DNA of 64,000 nucleotides from a virus. Shown one piece after another: positions 60,852 through 64,000 of this stretch; positions within the stretch are counted from its first letter, which is position 1; every line of letters starts with the position of its first letter. The stretch is from IMG/VR virus record IMGVR_UViG_3300029309_000001, positions 1 to 64,000 of that record, one strand, 5' to 3'. The notes beneath the pieces are model-generated. The model saw only the letters and a list, made by a program, of their open reading frames with translations. It had not been told where the DNA came from and ran no database searches. The position numbers and the translations under genes are program-made.

Positions 60852-63800
60852 TCATACCTAAAGACTTTAAATGTTTAGTTCCTGCAGGTGTAAGTTTATC
60901 TCCATTTTCATATTTTTTAATAAGTCTATCTGTTACTTTATCAACTTCACCTCCCATTTGCTTTTTAGTTATTCCTTCATTAAATTTTTCTATATATTCT
61001 TGAGGAGTTTTATTAGCTTGTCCTGCATTAACTCCATATTTATCTGGAAATACAGATTCTAAACTATTACCATCTCTAAGTACATAACCTAAATATTCAC
61101 GTGTTCCTTGTCTTCCTAAAAAGTTTACTAATGCTGCAACTTCTGTTGTAGTATATGGAAAACTAGGTATTTGTTTGCTATAAATTTTATATAAATCTAT
61201 ACCACTTTCTCTTAGACCTTTTACACCTTCTAACTTACCTCTATATCTATTTTCAAAATATTTATTCTGTGCTTCTATATCATTAGCAAAATCTTGTCTA
61301 CTTCCATCATACATTGTAGAAATTTCACTAAACCTTTGTCCATATAAACCTGTAGCAGTTGATTCTGGATTAATCATTAGTTCACCATTAAGACTTTCTG
61401 CATAAGCAACTCCTTGTTTTAATTTTTCAAAATCAACCCAATTTGCATCTAATTCACTTGGTGGTATTAATTCTTTAGTATCTGGATGATAATATATTCT
61501 TCCATATATATCAAATGGTTTTCCTACAATACTTTCTCCTTCAATATTAAAACCTAAACCTGTTGGTATATCAAAATCATATTCATCATAATAAGCATAA
61601 TAAGGAAGCTCTCTTTCATCATCCATACCTCTTGATATTTGATAATTACTAAGATTAAAACCTCCTGCTGCAGAATCATTTATTTGCCATTTATCTTTTG
61701 ATGCATCTTTTGTAATACCCCTTTCTATTATGTCATCCATAATATCATCAACATTATTAAAAGAATAATAAACAGACTTATCATCTTCTACTCCTAATGT
61801 AGGTTTAAATTTAGATTTAGAAACTGTATTATGTTTTTGATCAAAACCTAAATACATACCCCATAAATCTTCTGAAGCATTTTTAATATATTCTCCAGCA
61901 TTAGGATTATCTTTAAATCTAGGATGATTTTGAAAATCATCAAATGATGTTTCTACACCATCCCACATAAAAGGTTGTTTTTCTCCATAAAGCATTTCTA
62001 CCATTGCTTGATCCATATTATAACCTATAGGTGTTACAGATTTATATAATCTATTTGCTAACCATCCAGGATTATTTTGACCTTGCATTTGAAACTTAGG
62101 TAATCTTTTATTATATTTATCTTTTATTGATCCACCTGTCTTTTTTTCTTCTAAATTATTTAACTCTAAACCTTCTAACGTAGCTGCTGTTATAGGTACA
62201 CCAGTTAACATTTTATTTAAAAGATTTGCAATAAGTTTATTATTTTGTTTAGTATCTTTTGTTTGATCTAATATTCTCATAACATATCCATCATAATCTG
62301 TACCAGGTAGTAATTTAGCATTATCAGCACGTACCTTAGAAATTAAATCTCCTGTTATATTATCATAAGCATCTGATATATATTTATTATCTAATAGATA
62401 TTGTTGTAACTCTGCAACATGAGCAGTAGGCTCTATATACAAAGTTCCTGGTGATTCAAAAGATGGTGAATTAGTTTTTTTTGGAGTAACTGTTTTTATT
62501 GGTTCGGTCATATAATCTTGAGTTTCTTTATTTCTTACTCCAAAACCTTTATCTGCATTACCCCATAGTGAATAACCATCATCAATTAACATTTGATTTT
62601 TTAATAATGCAGATGATGTAAGACCACCATCATCAACAAATTTTAAATTTGGTGAAAACCAATTAGTATTTGCAGCTCCTAATCTTTGATCAAATATTTT
62701 TGTTGCATCATCTGTTATAGGTATAGTAGTAGATCCAAAACCAAAAACATTTTTTTCAGTATTGCCAGAATTTCTTATTAATTTTCCTACATAGTCCAGT
62801 GCATGTTGATCTTCATGTCTAAAAATATTTCTTAACCAATTTTCTGGCAATGCATTTGTATTCATACTTACAAAAGGTAATATACCTTTTTCTAATTGAT
62901 TATAGTTTTCACCTGAAAAGAAATACGGACTATCATCTGGACCATATGAATTAAAATTATTTATAATAGGTATTTGTTTATATGTTGCAATAAATTTATC
63001 TACATCTGTATCACTTGCATTTGGACCTAAATAATTTTCTTTTATTCTTCTACGTCCTTCTGTAGTATTCATTCTTTCAAGAATATCATTTCTTATATTT
63101 AAATAAGATGTATTTCCTGTTAAACTTTTAGACATATCTTTAACGTCCATTGAATGACTACCTGCACCTAATACTGGTTTACCCATTTGAAGTGTACTTA
63201 TATATTCAGGATTATATATAAGACTTTTTAAATCTAATGGTTGAACCATAGAAAAATCTTCAAATAAACTTGTTGTTGGTGTTCCTACCTCTCCTGTTCC
63301 ATAAAGATCTTCAAATGCATTATAATTAACATTTCCCCTAGCTTCTCTACCTATTGCTTCATTATGTATTCTTATTAAATCATCATCTAGATCATCTTTA
63401 AAAAATGCTAAATCTTTTTTACTTTGATCAACTATATCTGTAAAAGTATTACCTGTTAAACCATGATAATTTTGAAAGTATCCTGGTTGTGCATTATAAT
63501 AATCTTTTCCAACATTTGATATATTTTTTGATGTGCCACCTAACCAAGTTGGTAAATAACTACGAAGATAATCTTTTGTATCTTTTACTGTTTGTATTGT
63601 TTTTTTTATTTTTGCAGGATTAAACAAATCTTTATATTGTGCTTTTGGTAATGAACCACCAAGTTTATATAAATCTTTTCCTTTAATAGGTATTATTCCT
63701 GGAGATTCTATATCTAAATTATATTTAGATAAATAACTATCAGGCACTTTAACTCTTATATATTGATTTCCTTTTTGATCAGTAATAATTTCATAAGGAT

Positions 63801-64000
63801 AATCTTTTCCAAAAACTTTATTAATATCTTTTTTAAGTTGTTTTTCAGTATTTTTATTTAATATACTTTGATACCTTTTTGGATAAGCAGATGGATTACT
63901 AATAGCAGTTACATCATCAGGATTATATCCTTGATTTGTTAAAAAATTATTTCTAATTTCTTCTATTTTATTTTTTTGTTCTTGAAAACCTCCTGAAATT
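60847..64000 (-). CDS. virion protein with zincin and lytic-transglycosylase-like domains, 5' end cut by window edge
   Basis: The frame stays open to the right edge, so the start lies outside; a GTG at 63745-63747 is only an internal Val (IRVKVPDSYL). After GGSLPKAQ (63637-63660) comes a zincin motif in RNIFRHEDQHALDYVGK (HEDQH at 62803-62817). Further on LPKFQ (62089-62103) and GGSI repeat the motif. The C-terminal part reads VAYAESLNGELMINPES, TATGLYGQRFSEI and EVAALVNFLGRQGTREY, which fits a phage lytic-transglycosylase (SLT-like) domain with its catalytic Glu at 61396-61398. I infer a protein carried in the particle that opens the cell wall on entry. The zincin part might process virion proteins. 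Confidence 0.78.
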   Translation of the reverse strand, partial: ISGGFQEQKNKIEEIRNNFLTNQGYNPDDVTAISNPSAYPKRYQSILNKNTEKQLKKDINKVFGKDYPYEIITDQKGNQYIRVKVPDSYLSKYNLDIESPGIIPIKGKDLYKLGGSLPKAQYKDLFNPAKIKKTIQTVKDTKDYLRSYLPTWLGGTSKNISNVGKDYYNAQPGYFQNYHGLTGNTFTDIVDQSKKDLAFFKDDLDDDLIRIHNEAIGREARGNVNYNAFEDLYGTGEVGTPTTSLFEDFSMVQPLDLKSLIYNPEYISTLQMGKPVLGAGSHSMDVKDMSKSLTGNTSYLNIRNDILERMNTTEGRRRIKENYLGPNASDTDVDKFIATYKQIPIINNFNSYGPDDSPYFFSGENYNQLEKGILPFVSMNTNALPENWLRNIFRHEDQHALDYVGKLIRNSGNTEKNVFGFGSTTIPITDDATKIFDQRLGAANTNWFSPNLKFVDDGGLTSSALLKNQMLIDDGYSLWGNADKGFGVRNKETQDYMTEPIKTVTPKKTNSPSFESPGTLYIEPTAHVAELQQYLLDNKYISDAYDNITGDLISKVRADNAKLLPGTDYDGYVMRILDQTKDTKQNNKLIANLLNKMLTGVPITAATLEGLELNNLEEKKTGGSIKDKYNKRLPKFQMQGQNNPGWLANRLYKSVTPIGYNMDQAMVEMLYGEKQPFMWDGVETSFDDFQNHPRFKDNPNAGEYIKNASEDLWGMYLGFDQKHNTVSKSKFKPTLGVEDDKSVYYSFNNVDDIMDDIIERGITKDASKDKWQINDSAAGGFNLSNYQISRGMDDERELPYYAYYDEYDFDIPTGLGFNIEGESIVGKPFDIYGRIYYHPDTKELIPPSELDANWVDFEKLKQGVAYAESLNGELMINPESTATGLYGQRFSEISTMYDGSRQDFANDIEAQNKYFENRYRGKLEGVKGLRESGIDLYKIYSKQIPSFPYTTTEVAALVNFLGRQGTREYLGYVLRDGNSLESVFPDKYGVNAGQANKTPQEYIEKFNEGITKKQMGGEVDKVTDRLIKKYENGDKLTPAGTKHLKSLGMI

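Noticed and set aside
63745-63747. GTG as the start of the right-edge giant gene
   Set aside because: The frame remains open to base 64000 and the sequence upstream (GKDYPYEIITDQKGNQYIRV) reads like normal protein, so GTG is an internal Val and the gene is cut by the window.
1-64000. Reassigned stop codons, known in some crAss-like phages
   Set aside because: TAA, TAG (377, 27962) and TGA (1431, 28255) all end genes at plausible places, and no gene needs stop read-through.
1-64000. tRNA genes
   Set aside because: No cloverleaf-like G+C-rich 70-90 base stretch is seen in the few gaps between genes.

Overview
The window is a 64 kb piece of a very AT-rich (roughly 30% G+C by eye), densely packed phage genome. 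The evidence points to a crAss-like phage (Crassvirales or a close relative) infecting a Bacteroidota host, probably a marine flavobacterium. The main evidence is: (i) a 5018-residue virion polyprotein carrying the GADFDID catalytic signature of crAss-like virion RNA polymerases; (ii) beside it, a protein whose N-terminus reads like the crAss-like cargo (internal virion) proteins; (iii) Bacteroidota-type promoters (TTTG - 19 nt - TATATTTG before the DUF932 gene) and almost no Shine-Dalgarno sequences; (iv) a phage gene ending in a type IX secretion sorting domain, a system confined to Bacteroidota. All three stop codons are used, so there is no sign of stop-codon reassignment. The hallmark capsid, portal and terminase genes lie outside the window, so the taxonomic call is an inference.

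Layout. Bases 1-12876 (+ strand) are the replication/early block: a RusA resolvase cut by the left edge, two small phage families (DUF6878-like, DUF6915-like), a VWA-metallopeptidase plus MoxR-type AAA+ pair followed by two related unknown proteins, a PD-(D/E)XK exonuclease, a separately controlled 158-residue phage protein, a short family B DNA polymerase, a DUF932 protein, several mini-proteins, an Nmad1/DUF1599-like protein and a radical-SAM (spore photoproduct lyase-like) protein. A paired-hairpin region at 12883-12959 separates this from the convergent - strand block.

Bases 12970-25906 (- strand) form a long, tightly coupled run of small genes: beta-rich virion-type proteins, a 3-TM holin, a 23-residue CDGSH-like peptide, several Lys/Cys-rich mini-proteins (DUF5872-like and DUF6321-like), a secreted thioredoxin-fold protein, an outer-membrane beta-barrel lipoprotein, LamG-type proteins and an 873-residue secreted repeat protein. 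I read it as late genes for virion decoration, lysis and remodelling of the host surface. A divergent control region (25907-26102) separates it from a lone + strand island, 26103-28255, with a B12-dependent class II ribonucleotide reductase and a 56-residue protein.

Bases 28276-64000 (- strand) are six giant genes read right to left: a zincin/lytic-transglycosylase protein cut by the right edge, a 1690-residue protein with a Cys cluster and a barrel-like C-terminus, a 1123-residue protein, the 1105-residue cargo-like protein, the 5018-residue RNA polymerase polyprotein and an 1867-residue protein with a PD-(D/E)XK nuclease. Together they look like the set of proteins packed in the capsid and injected with the DNA to pass the envelope and start early transcription. 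The first three share a short motif (GGSLxKAQ) that I could not explain and that is the most promising new signal here.

No stretch longer than 300 bases lacks a gene; the longest gap is 196 bases (25907-26102). I found no tRNA, rRNA, CRISPR array, insertion sequence or integrase.
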